Source: Glandiceps talaboti (lineage: Eukaryota > Hemichordata > Enteropneusta > Spengelidae). Taken from it: a stretch of 64,000 nt of DNA. Positions within the stretch are counted from its first letter, which is position 1. Every line of letters begins with the position of its first letter. Below, piece after piece: positions 1 through 12,285 of this stretch. The notes beneath the pieces are model-generated. The model saw nothing but the letters and a program-made list of their open reading frames with translations, was not told where the DNA came from and made no database searches. The stretch is taken from NCBI RefSeq assembly GCF_964340395.1, contig NC_135568.1, positions 5,923,079 to 5,987,078 of the forward strand, in the 5' to 3' direction. A program made the position numbers and the translations under genes.

Positions 1-539
1 CCATAAGAGTATGCCAGACACGCGTTCTGGCTTATTGATTGTTGAATAATGAATCCCAATTTATTGCTTTATTGTCGTATTCTACGATTTAAACAATCTG
101 TTCTCAAACCAGGGTCACACACTGTTAGATTGATAAAACGTAAAGCGTCGCAATGTCGTCGATTTTAATAAACGCAAATACAGGCCAAGGCAGGGTTACT
201 ATTCAAGATCATAAACTGAAGTCTGAGTACTCCTGAGATTATTGACTTTAGCATGGATTTATAACACGGTAATAGTATCCATCAAATACATATAAGCAAT
301 GGTAAACCAAACTTCGTGTAGCTAGTCATTACTTTTGACAGTCAAATGGTTTGATTAATTGTATTGTTACATGTTGTATTCGTTTTGGGGCTTCAGGCAC
401 ACTGGCTAAAGATTTTATATTGAATGATATGTTTTCTAAAATACCTACTATTCTATTTTGCTGTTTGTGTTTTGAACCTGTGATGTATGTTAGTAGTTAT
501 GTGATGTTCTCTTAATAGGTGCTGTAATAAAGTGTTCTT
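1..539. other. AT-rich sequence, nothing recognised
   Basis: No open frame of note, no tandem repeat and no recognisable element on either strand. Confidence 0.6.
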
Positions 540-561
540 AATAATAATAATAATAATAATT
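540..561 (+). repeat. (ATA)n microsatellite
   Basis: About seven ATA/AAT units, followed by a looser AT-rich stretch with two more ATAATAAT motifs up to about 585. Confidence 0.9.
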
Positions 562-1840
562 AAAATAATGTAACATAATAATAATGTTAACAAATTCTTT
601 GTCTTAGTTATGTATTTAGTGTACTCTCAGCGGCAATGAATCAATATGTAACCAACTATTAAAGTGTTATTGTTACTGACATTTGCCCTAACTCATAGCA
701 GCTTGCTAATTTTTGATGATATCGATATTAATGAAGAGATCGCTTTTTGAATACTTTTTTTTTAATGTGAAGTACACGGAAAACGCACAGCTGTTGTGGC
801 AGAAACACAAATGTTGCTCACAGTACTAATTTTCGATAAATTAAATTACTAAGTCAGACAATTACCTGTTCCCAGTTGTTGCGATACACATGATAGACAA
901 ATTTATTTGTACCTTATATGATGCGTACGACAACTCACTCTTTCAGTAGTTGGCTAGCAATGCATGTGCTCAGTCCAATTATCTACGTGTTGTCAAAAGT
1001 CTTTTAGCTTCAAAATTTAATGAACTTTGGTTCATTATGAATATTTTGTGTGAATGAATACCACAGTTAGCATATATTGGTGGCTGATGTTCTAGTTCGA
1101 TCGAAGCACATATATTAATATTCTTTACCGATGAATCACATTCCTTTTCATAGAGAACAGCTGCTGCTGACTTAAGCAAATTCGATAAAAAGATAACGGT
1201 GTGCTCTGTCACATGCACCATACTAAATAATGAGGCATTGATGAAATTTTGTGATAAACATGAATAGAATTGCGTAAACCAGTTTAAATATACGCTTAAA
1301 ATGGCAATGTATTGTGAAAAATGAGTCCAAATTGGAATATACAACACCATGCAGTGTATACGCAAGAGGGGGTGTTTATAGACCAATACTCGTAAGTAAA
1401 CACAGAAGTGATTGATAAAGTTATAAAGCCACAAGCAGTACTAATAATACAAACATATGGCGCACAGAGAATAAAACAGTCACACTATTTATAACTCTAT
1501 TAGGCACAACGAGTTCATTAGATTGGTAATTGTGGTACAGGGTGGTTGGTAAAACTGCAAGTAACTCCTTCCTAGAAATGTAATAATCCAACCGCGATGA
1601 GTCACCTCCTGTGAACATGTCTTATACAATTGAGCTGTAAAATAGTGCTATGTTGATTTGAAGGGAAACGCAGACGACAAGTATCATGGATATGTTTGAC
1701 AGTTTGCAGTATGGAAAATCATCATACTTTGGGAAGGGTAAACCAATGATAATCCAACATTCGCTGCGATTTATCCACTTCTACACATACATATGGATGC
1801 ATTGCTTAACTAATAGTGTTTCCTTATGTTATTCCGTTCG
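562..1840. other. AT-rich sequence with one longish minus-strand ORF
   Basis: The only item is an uninterrupted 151-codon minus-strand frame at 979-1434. Its product is rich in Ile, Tyr, Phe and Leu, as expected of translated AT-rich DNA. It shows no domain I recognise and no flanking splice signals. It is probably chance and is not called as a gene. Confidence 0.5.
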
Positions 1841-1847
1841 AGACAGA

Positions 1848-1925
<78 letters not shown>

Positions 1926-1940
1926 GCCAGCCAGCCAGCC

Positions 1941-1973
<33 letters not shown>

Positions 1974-2004
1974 CACAGACAGACACACACACACACACAC
2001 ACAG
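1841..2004 (+). repeat. Compound CAGA / CCAG / CACA tetranucleotide array
   Basis: Blocks run in the order CAGA, CCAG, CAGA, CCAG, CAGA, then mixed CACAGACA, ending in a CA dinucleotide tract. The two CCAG blocks sit inside CAGA blocks, as expected if point variants spread by slippage. All six frames are open, which creates repetitive pseudo-ORFs (QTDR, ASQP, SVCL) that are not genes. Confidence 0.97.
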
Positions 2005-5000
2005 TATACATTATATAAATTATAATGTTTCATGTTTGAAAATAGATTTTGTTTCTCTTAAGGTGTCACGTTACTCCTTTTCTGATCTCGGCGAAGGCTT
2101 ATGATTGACACACCCACACACATATTACAAAAAGCAAATTCATTGATCAATAGATCGAAGAAAATAGGAAAATACAGCGATGAGAACTGAAAACTATATC
2201 AGATTGCAGTGATAAGCTATGTTGATAAAGCTTACTTTCATTCCATCTACTACTCACACTATTTACATTGATTCAAATTGACACTAAAAGACTTCGTACA
2301 CAGGTTTCAGCCAACAATACCCTATTGGGATATAAACTGAATTGTGAGGTTGTTTCCTCCAGCTATGACGTAAAAGAACTTAATTCGTGTTTGTTCCAAA
2401 GTCAGGTATTAAATACGTTAAAATAAACCTAACAACGATTAAAGTATATCTTCATGAAATGTTTAAAAATGATGATGAAGTTTAGAATGTATATGGACAT
2501 ATAGTCTTTGAAGTGCGATCATAGAACGACTCGGCCGACTTATTCTCAAGCGCGCCTATAGTAATGCATGTGGAGCGGGTGGAGCGGAAGTTATGGTGTC
2601 GACCAAGAAATTGAATAGACGTTATTTTTACCTAGGTGATAGAATTGTAATGCAGGTACCGAGAGTTTGCAAACTTGGGGTATGATCAACCGTACATATA
2701 TCGCATTACGCATTTAGTGTCCGCTATTAGAATGCATGAACCTAGAGGAGTGCATTTTAAAATAAATTCCCGAGGAAATCTATCTCGATTGTCCGAGTAC
2801 CAATCAACAAAATGTTTAAACATTACGAGATTTGACCTGTTCGTAGTACTGTTACAACTACGTGGAAACTAAGCTACGATATATGACATTCGATATTATG
2901 AAAGTATTGCATCTTGGCGTCTTACCTTTCAGCGTCGGGTTGATAAATTATTAGACTCGGCGATGTTTTTGTTTTCAAGTGAATGTGATATCTCCAGACG
3001 ACATATATTTCTTTGGTACCAGAACCCAATACTCTTTTCTGTAGTTGTGCCGTTTTATGGCGACGTCACTCCTGTCTCGATAACTACAAATGAATAAATA
3101 ATACGCAATGTTACAACGCAAACATGTTATGGCGTACACCTAATCCTGCATGGCTTATAAAAGCATAAATCAATATCGAACATTATAATAGCTTACCCTG
3201 TATGATCGTTTCTCCCGGAAGGGTGATCATCAATAGTTGTACTTGCCAATGGGCAATACGCCTTCTGTTTGATAGGTTTCATTCTCTAAAGGCGGGTTAT
3301 GATTGTATTGGTCGGAAACCAATAACAGTGTGTACAGATGTTGCATGCTGGTGATACAGCTGTGATGCTATAAAATCTGTGACAAAACAGTTCCAAATTA
3401 TGCGTACACCCAGATCGTTTATAGCATGAGGAAACGTGCGTTAGGCTCGGAGGCACATATGCCAGATAATCCAAAGGATCAATATATATGTTTTTAGATA
3501 GTCTTGTCCGGATAATTGAATCCTCGGGAGATGCGTTTAAGCCATTCGCTTCCGATTTAAGATGTCAAAAGACACCTTTCTTTGTACTGTGCCAGCATTT
3601 ATCTGAAGCTGGTGATACATGCAGATGATAAGGAGACAAAAGGACAAAATAACAAAATAAGATATCATGATACAATTTTCCATTATTAATTGATTAATAT
3701 ACATTGAAAACACGATTTGCACTTATCTTCATGCCTATTGCCGTACAATTAGTCCGATTAAAATCTTTCATAAATGTGGCGTTTTACAACTAGCACTTCG
3801 ATAAAAAAAAAAGGGGGGGGGAACGAACTCGCGAGTTTCTAAACTGCATAAATATGTGAGGTAAAGGCTGGATAGACATTTAATCACCCTAACGGGATAA
3901 ATAACAAGTATGTATCAATTTTGGAAATAATCAAACCATTACAGTCTTCGTTGTAAGATTCAGATTTACAATTTGAGAATAATATACTTATCAAAGACAA
4001 AACACGCATGTCCATTCATGCAATTGCTTTTATATTATGGATACTACGCACAGATGTATGTCAATCCGTTAGATGTCTGCTATCACTAAAGAAGCGTCTA
4101 GCTCGAAAGAAAAAAAGGATGTTGTGATTCAGATGGGAATTTGACTGTCCTAATAACAATTCAATCATTGCAGACATACATTGCTTAGTTTACGGTCAGT
4201 CATTTCCTTACTCGGCCCTCATTGTTGGTAATCAAATAGTACAAGCACGACGCACACATATGTGGCAATATATGTTTAACGCTGGTTTACACTTTCAATT
4301 GGCTTAATGAAGGTTAATAGTGTCAAAGAACCAATAAGGCAAGGTTCGTATTGATCCCCGACCCTTTATACTCCTCGAAGGACAAACTTAATACGATAGA
4401 TTATATAAAACACTTAGGTATCACGTACAATTAACGGTCATGCGATGTACGATATCGAAAATCGAAAAAGACTTTAAGTGCTTGAATGTATTCGCCTTGG
4501 GTGTAACATTCATACAATGTACTCAATTTGTCTAAGTGTCTGCGTTTCCGGGTCTAAGAGAATTTTTATATAACCATAACTGATATATTCTTCATTATGA
4601 CATTTTTTCAACTCAGAAAATAAATATTGTAGGATAATTTGTTATTCATTTATTTATTTATATATCTATTTCATTTTAAAGTCCTCATGGATGCAAATAA
4701 AAGATAATACCTTGGTGACATAATTCGAAAAACAAATCCTACAGTTGGGAAATGTAGAAGACAACCCAAAGGCTATCTTTACATGTCTGATATTAGATTA
4801 ATGCAGGTGCAGGTGCAAGTCTTAGACTGTTTTCTACCAAGGCGTAGCTAGTCTGACTGTCAGAAAATACATCTGGAGATATTAAACACATTTTCTCAAC
4901 AATGTTTGCATCAATTCCTAAGGATAGACGGTACAATTTCTTTACATACGTCTGTTGCAAACATTGTCAAATCTCCTTAAAATGATGACCCTTTTAGCCT

Positions 5001-5512
5001 GGAGAATGGCGTGAACAGAGCAACACCACGTGACGAAGGATTTCCAATGCCAGGTATTAAATCATACACTCCAGAGGCAAGGACAGATGGTAAAAGGTGT
5101 GATATGATATGAAGTCTACAGGAACTGCACAAAGCTTCTTATATAAATAGAATAGTGGGTGGGTGAATAGGTATACGATAAAATTCACTCGAAACATAAA
5201 CAGTGAGACGGTTTGTCTTTATCCAATATTGATAAGATTAGCAGGAAGGAGTCTGTTCTGACCCGCTGTACAAACTTCAAAAATTTCAAAATCAACACCA
5301 GTAAACGATTGCTAATGCCGTACAGGCCAATATTTTGATACATAAAGGGTTTTAGAAAGATTGTAGATTGGAAAGGTAAAATGAGTGAACTAGGACTATC
5401 ACCACGAAAAATAATTTCTTATAGCCAAAAGGAAGCAGATGACTTTAATATTTTCGACTAACATAAATACGGTTTCACAATGGTGACATTGTAACGTGGC
5501 GGATATAAATCA
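2005..5512. other. AT-rich sequence, nothing recognised apart from an A/G homopolymer
   Basis: About 3.5 kb with only short random frames. At 3803-3821 ten A residues are followed directly by nine G residues. No transposon ends or tandem repeats were seen. Confidence 0.5.
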
Positions 5513-5852
5513 TGGTAGATGGAAAGGAACTATACCGGTCATGCTAAAATTAAGAAATTACACACATGTATAAAAGGTTCACCCTTTGGTGAAATGTAGA
5601 GTCTATTCATGATCATATATGAAGATGCGTGGAAAGTGCAAGATACAATGTGTTCGATGTCTTCCCGTCAATCTCCGATTGGTAGATGGAAAGGAACTAT
5701 ACCTGTCCTGCTAAAACTCAGACATTACACGCTCAAAAGGATAAAAGGTTCGCCCATTGGTAAAATCTAGAGTCTATTCCCATTATGAAGAAGCGTGGCA
5801 TATGCAAGATACTGTAGTCATATGTGTTCAGAGTCTTCCCTTCAATCTCCTT
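5513..5852 (+). repeat. Two-unit tandem duplication, about 170 bp per unit
   Basis: Unit 1 is 5513-5679 and unit 2 is 5680-5852. Both open with TGGTAGATGGAAAGGAACTA and continue in register through ATAAAAGGTTC, TAGAGTCTATTC, TGAAGA.GCGTGG and GTCTTCCC.TCAATCTCC. They differ by scattered substitutions and small indels, so the duplication is not recent. No open frame runs through both units. It may be the remnant of a satellite or a local segmental duplication. Confidence 0.9.
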
Positions 5853-6939
5853 TTGAAGCAATACATGTGCAATAGGTCCCTTCCACTGTATTGAATTTTT
5901 GCCATATGTATTGCTTTAAGGCTCACGAAGATTATATTGTTGTCAAAAGCAAAGAAGGGGTCGTCACAACAAGGTGTTTTAGTGCATTTACACCAAACAT
6001 GATGTTGTAAAGAGAGGTACCTAAGATAAGGTATCATATAAATAGCGTACTTCATGAATGTCTAATTTCCTCGATTCTTTAACCAGGTGTTCATAAACCT
6101 TTGGGCAGTTCTGTAATCGTGGTTTCTTTACGCAACATAGGGTAACGTGATATAATGTATGTATTTACGCAGTTAATAACTTCAATTATGTTCCAATTTG
6201 ACACAATGTTAGTATAAATTACAAAGGCCTCTCTTCATTCGACTGATGCATTCAAATGTTACGGCTCGATCTCAGCAAGTAAATTGTAGGTTGTTTTTAT
6301 CATGTGGAAGAAAACAATTCTGGCATCCATCACTACAGTTCTGGTTTTAATAGACATGTGACATACTTCCACGGGAAATTACGTTTTTAAGTTATATGTA
6401 AATATCACGACATATTACTTAATGTGCCTTTTGGCAATTTCCTTTCTACCTCTCCACATCATACCGAAATCTCGTATAACGCCATTACATGTAAGATCGT
6501 AAAATCTGCCTAATGTCACGTTTTGTCCTATCAGGTCCTGATTAGAATGCAGTTCACGATAAACACTGTGCAAGAACGTGAAAAATCGACGAAAATAAAT
6601 ACTGTCGCTTCTGTTATGTCTTTTCCAATAATTACGTACAATGTTATTTGGTTACAGATATAACGACATTTGCTTTTGGACAGTATCGACTTCTTCTGAA
6701 AATGACAACATTGCTCAGATTACCATATTTTATTCTGTGTCACGGCTTGTTATTTGTGTCATTATTGACTTCAGCTTTTCCAAATATCTTGGAATTAGTG
6801 CCTCTGATGAGTCAAAAGAATGTACTGCAGACATGACATGGAAACGTTTAGTGAACTTTTTATCATTATATTATCCTGCAAAATTGATACGACGATGAAG
6901 TGTTCCAATACCAACAACAATATCGCTCACAGAGAGGCT
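5853..6939. other. AT-rich sequence, nothing recognised
   Basis: Two overlapping plus-strand frames of 62-85 codons near 6.65-6.9 kb have no recognisable motif and are probably chance. Confidence 0.5.
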
Positions 6940-6972
6940 CACATGTACGTACGTGCGTACATGTATGCATAT
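6940..6972. other. Alternating purine-pyrimidine tract with near-palindrome
   Basis: 33 bases alternate perfectly between pyrimidine and purine. They include a near-perfect palindrome at 6941-6964 (ACATGTACG...CGTACATGT). Such tracts can adopt Z-DNA or extrude cruciforms. The tract lies just ahead of the TCTG/TATG array. Confidence 0.7.
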
Positions 6973-7100
6973 TGTCCGTCTGTCTCTGCCTGTCTGCCTG
7001 ACTGTCTCCATGCTTGTCTGCTTGCCAACGTTATGTATGTATGTATGTATGTATGTATGTATGTATGTATGTCTGTCTGTCTGTCTCACTCTCTGTCTCG
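6973..7100 (+). repeat. TCTG / TATG compound array
   Basis: Degenerate TCTG units (6976-7020) are followed by about ten perfect TATG units (7032-7071), then TCTG units to about 7086 and a CT-rich tail. The TCTG strand here is the reverse complement of the CAGA orientation seen at most other loci in the window. Confidence 0.95.
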
Positions 7101-10100
7101 GGATGTAATCCTGTTGAGTAGCGGAAATAGAGATACACTGACAGATGGTTGTAGTTGAGCTCTATTGTGGTGAAAATGTAACAACCACTAAATGTTTTAG
7201 TATAATACATTCCACCTTAAACCAGTCTAGAAATATAAAAACAGCTCGGTATTCGTAGCTCGTTATGAGATACTTCAAAATATGTTAGTGCTCTGTAACA
7301 TAGCTATCTTGATTGTTAATCTTGGATTTTTGAATTTAGTTGTCACTGCGCTGCATTGCAGGTCGAACATCTAGAACTCATCTAAAATGTGTTAATAGGC
7401 AACAATCGTTATGATACGAATTTACCTCTTACACAATCTGCAGCGGCCATCTCAAAATACCAATCAGTCTGTGTAAACAACTGTAGTATACACTTGAGAC
7501 TACCATGAACAACTTCGAAACAAGTAAAATGGCGCCAATGCGGTACACGCGCCGATGAATGTCACCTGCAACGATTACTACAGAGTAGAAGTTAGTGTAT
7601 ACTGATAGACTAAGCCAGCTGGTTACCTTGCGAGGCATGGTGTCATCAAGTGAAAGCTGTGATGCATATGACTGATTAAGAAATCAAACCGTGACATTAA
7701 ATTAATCCAGAATCATTGACAGAATATTGGGTTCTGTGTACCATTCAATTCCAGCAGTTCTTAATAGACACAAGATCATCTTAGGTTTAATGATGTTTTA
7801 AAGTAAATTCCCCCTCCCCCACCGGTCATGTTTGAATATTCAACAGAATATATATATACAAATTATAATTATATGATTATATTGAAAAGGAGAATGATTT
7901 ACAATTGTATTTTCTCTTGTAAACAAAATTTAAGGAAAATTATTCCATTCATTTATGTGCCTTCCTTTGTAGTCACAAATTTAGTTTAAACGTTAAAATA
8001 AAAACGAACAATGTACTATAATCAGTCTTTTAACATTATAACTACATAATGAAGTCAGAACTAGAAAAACGCTTAAAAATACGCATATTCTGGTTGAATT
8101 TAAAAACGTTTGGACTTCTAATCGCTTTAACGTAAATTTTCTGAAAGTCTGGCCTATTCAACATATGAAGTAATGGAATAACTTAGTATTTGGTTAGTTT
8201 TGTTGCAGTAATGTAATATATTAAACCTTTGTTGTTGAATTATGTTGGGGACCAAGGCTGTCAAATCTACATCCACACGCGACGATTCTACATTGACATA
8301 CACAACATGCAGACATTGCAGTGACGTCAATATCAAGTTCTAGGATTGAGTCATCTCTGAAATCAATTATCGGTTTACAGAACTGCACTTTAAATACAGA
8401 TAAGAAGTACTTCCCCGCTTGACTTTATTACTTTGCTCTTGTGCGACAATCCGTAAACTAACACCGTTTGCCATTTATAGTTCATCAAACTAATAGATTT
8501 TTAGGTCACAAAAGTCAAGTTGATAAAAAGGTGCATAACAGGGTACACAGTTTTATCAATTTAAGGAACACAGACAATGATTAATTCCAGCATCATATGA
8601 AGTGATTTCAGGTTGTTTAGCACCGCCATTTGTTCCTAATTTCCATGATCAACCTTGTAGACTTTCCGCATGGTTTGCCATGCATGATACCCATGTTATT
8701 TCAATACAGTGAACAACGGTTGGATATGTACACAGAACACCTGTGGAACTTCCTTTAACATGCAGATGATTTCATCAGATACGGTTTCCAGATGAAATGT
8801 GTAATGGTAAAATAGACACACTGACTGTGGCGCCAACATGGAATTGATTTATTGTCAAGTCAGATAAAGTTAGGTTTATTAGAAGTCTGTAAACGAGAAA
8901 GAAGTCGTGTAATACAAGTATATCGAAAGCGGTAACTCGCCAGACGTGCCTAATCCCAGAGAACAACCTGATAGAATGAATCCACACTAAGATTGAGAAT
9001 AAGAAAGAGAATGGTGGCAAATTTGTTACATGATGCGGTCAACGCTTGCATTTGGAAAATACCCAAATCTAGGATGTAAAATAGTGCCATTCTGATTATT
9101 CGGCCATTTGTAGTACTATGTATAGAGAAAATTATTTTTAAAAATACACTAATCAAAACGTTATGTGAATGTCTTTCGGACAACACAATGAAATTATTGC
9201 CACTTATTTTGTATATGACAGAATCTGATACATTAAGTTGATGTAATGTTGATTGGTTAACTGATTGATTGACTGAATTATTGATTGATTGGTTTATTAA
9301 CTGATAGATTGAGACCCAACCTAGTCGCTTTTTCATCAAATTTAATAAAGTTTTTTTTTTATAATGTACGTGTCCAGAGGTAATGAAAGTCACTAAAAGT
9401 GATCAGTCACTGTCATCACTAGCTATGAAGAAATCTTCTCCGAAAACAACTATCTTAATAGGGACGGTTAAATGACCACAAAACCTTACTGGATAATTTG
9501 TAATCATGATATGTGTTATCATATGATAAAGAGGTAAACGGTTACATTAATTGGACTGTTGTCGTATGACTTTTTTGGTTACAAATGTTACTGCTATTTC
9601 ATAATTTGTGATATAAGACCAATAAACGTTTGAGAAGAAACCATCTAAATTTCACTACCATAAACCGCCTTTGATATCTAGGAAAATCCCATTTTGAGTT
9701 TTCACATATTTTGACATTTTAGCTGAAGATTAATTAATTTTACGTGATGTTGTTACATCTTTCGAAAGAGATGAAATTATCTTTTCAGATTTTTATCTAG
9801 TTCGTGACTGTGTATTGTACAATACTCACAATGTGTTTGGTGTGTGCGTGACACGATTTGAGAATAAATAGAACTTCGAATAATATCTCATAGGGTACGT
9901 AAATCCAGCATTGTGTGCGGTCATAAACTGAGTTCATAAAAACGACACTAATAAAGCAAACAGTAACCCCAAATATCGTAGTGACTTATCATGTTGCTTT
10001 ATAAGTGTCATGGGGTGGTGAAATACGTGGAGTTGGTTTCAAAGCAGAGTAATGGTCTTGAGATCGGCTAAAATTCCCATTGCATATATTGTCATGTATT

Positions 10101-10207
10101 GTATTTTAGAAAATAAATATTGTTCTTTAATATTTCCAAATAAAATGATTAAACAAATGCATGATACATAATTATACCAAGTAACTGAGCTCAAGATTTG
10201 TCATTAG
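7101..10207. other. AT-rich sequence, nothing firm
   Basis: A minus-strand frame of 147 codons (8950-9393) is open. Its middle encodes Asn-Gln-Ser repeats that derive from a degenerate TTGA repeat at 9247-9311, so it is treated as chance. No element was recognised elsewhere. Confidence 0.5.
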
Positions 10208-10227
10208 TTACGTCATATATGACGTAA
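10208..10227. promoter_or_regulatory. Perfect 20 bp palindrome with CRE-like half sites
   Basis: TTACGTCATATATGACGTAA is identical to its reverse complement. Each arm contains TGACGTAA/TTACGTCA, a variant of the cAMP-response or ATF-type bZIP site, with the two sites in inverted orientation. Regulatory use is inferred from the motif only. No gene start can be placed nearby. Confidence 0.45.
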
Positions 10228-12168
10228 ATACAGACTCGTTAGGCCTGGAAAATTACTTTTAAAGGGCGAAGGGATGTACTAGATGACTATATATTAGAAA
10301 CCAAGCATATTTTACACAGTGAGTTTTTCTAAAGAGGAAATAAATAATATTTTCGACTTACCTTTGAATACTATTAATGTTTACACTTTTAAACTGGGTC
10401 TTATTTAAACTTGTGTATCTATACTCTGGAACCTTATTGGGTTTATTTTTGTGAATTTGCATACAGGAGAAATGACACTAATATACTTTAATTATCTTGT
10501 GTTTCTTTTCTCGTCTTAGATTGGTCGTATTCCTTTGTGGTGCAGTGAATCACACGAGATGACATGATGTCATAATTTTACACCACATTGAGTTACACAA
10601 AACATTATCAATCAGATTGACTGATTGTTATGCCAGTAATATTGACTTAAGTATTCAAAGTTATCCTTCTTCTGCTTAACTAGCGTAAATGTGAGTTTCC
10701 CAACGCATTATCATCACAGATCATTCTGTGTTTAATCAAAATTACTTTCTCAAAACAGAATTCGACAAGGCGCAGTAGTGTACCAAAGTCAGCATATGGC
10801 GAAACAAGTACTCTACCAGATGTAAACTGAATGTCTTCCATAAGGGCAAAGTTTTGAGATTGTCGTTGCTACAGACAATTGTTGGAATACAACAGAACAT
10901 ATGTAATAAGTTATTTTTTCTCATTGATTGCTATTTGCTCATTGCTGTTAGTGATCCCCTGGCCAAGCACAACATGTACTGTAACATTTGTTGACAATGT
11001 AAAAAAAAATAAACGCATCGTCGTACCACTTTAGACAACATTTCCTGACGAGAAACTATTTTTTCCGTTTTAGTGGCCTACAAAAATATGCCAATAATTT
11101 ATTAAAACTAAAAGCTACATCAATAATATTTTCAGGACAAGTGCGCTTTGGTATCCCAAATGCATGTATCAAATTATATTGAATTTGAAGTGTGCATTCT
11201 TGAGATATAGCCTAAATACCGAAAACCATTAATTATGTAAATTGCTCATTAATATCCATGGATTTTTACCAAAACCTAATCAATTCTTGCCATTAAACTA
11301 CGGAATTTCGTTTGAATTGGGCATGCCGTTATGGAGAAAACGATGACACAGACAGACACACAGACACACAGACTTCCACCCATAAATATATCTCTTCGAA
11401 TTCCTTACGGAAGAAAAAATGACATACAAGAAAGACTGGATGCTGACATGTACCATGTAAGATGAAATGTAAGTAGGTTAATGGATGAATACCACACTGG
11501 GTGTGTGAGAATTTGGAAATAAGCTCACAATGTCCAATGAAACATGCTTGTTGTCACCGCAAACAAAAACGATTCTACAAGTCGGTTTTTCGGTATTTTG
11601 ATCTCAAACTGAGATAATAATTAAATTGCCACGACCAAAATAGATTGACAGTATCAAAGTGTGCGCATACAAGCAAATGTAAAGAGCCTGGAGAATAAAC
11701 GGCATTGCCGAAAATTAGCAGGTCTGAATATGTCGAAATGTTACAATTTGTCGTATCATTTTAGTAGGCAGGACTTTGTATACCTGCTGATGATAGTTGG
11801 ATTGAATCAAACAGGTAGGGGAGAAATCAAACACTTATGTCTCAGCAGCCAATCACCTCAACCCGGCGGGTAAACTTAGAACTGTGAATCGCGCAAACAA
11901 GGGAAATTCGGTGATGTATGAAAGGAAATGCGTCATGGCTGTCGTATCAATATATTTTACAACCATTGGAACTTGTTTCCCATCAGCGACAAAATAACAT
12001 AATTATACCTGCATATCTACGACTGTATAGGGCGGCCAGTATATTGGTTGGTATGACTTCTGTTCGGTTTGTCAATATTTTCCAACATAAATACTATATT
12101 TTTTCTGTCAGTGTGTTACATCAGAACTGTCATTGATATGCAAGTCCGGTCCTTTGTTGTTCTTGTTC

Positions 12169-12170
<2 letters not shown>
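10228..12170. other. AT-rich sequence with a short imperfect CACAGA tract
   Basis: A degenerate CAGA/CACAGA tract lies at about 11347-11372. Otherwise nothing was recognised. Short plus-strand frames near 11.66-12.13 kb have no family signature. Confidence 0.5.
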
Positions 12171-12199
<29 letters not shown>

Positions 12200-12204
12200 C
12201 GTCG

Positions 12205-12283
<79 letters not shown>
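12171..12283 (+). repeat. (GTC)n-(GTT)n trinucleotide array
   Basis: It starts with CATCATCAT, continues with GTC units, then a long GTT run interrupted once by GTC near 12240. It translates to runs of Val, Ser or Leu depending on frame. These are artefacts of the repeat, not a protein. Confidence 0.97.

Positions 12284-12285
<2 letters not shown>

Noticed and set aside
979-1434. 151-codon minus-strand frame
   Set aside because: For DNA with about two thirds A+T I estimate that a frame this long is mildly unusual but not rare in 64 kb. Composition follows the base bias, and there is no domain or splice context.
7429-7638. Similarity between AGDIHRRVYRIG (minus, 7.5 kb) and TGDFHRRWYYLG (minus, 33.4 kb) as a duplicated domain
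   Set aside because: The match is limited to about 12 residues with no extension on either side at DNA or protein level, so it is probably chance.
8735-8790. LINE-like LWN motif from CTGTGGAACTTCC
   Set aside because: The frame stops after three codons, and no FKxxLKTHLF motif or tail follows.
8950-9393. 147-codon minus-strand frame
   Set aside because: Part of it is a degenerate TTGA repeat (Asn-Gln-Ser runs). The rest shows no motif.
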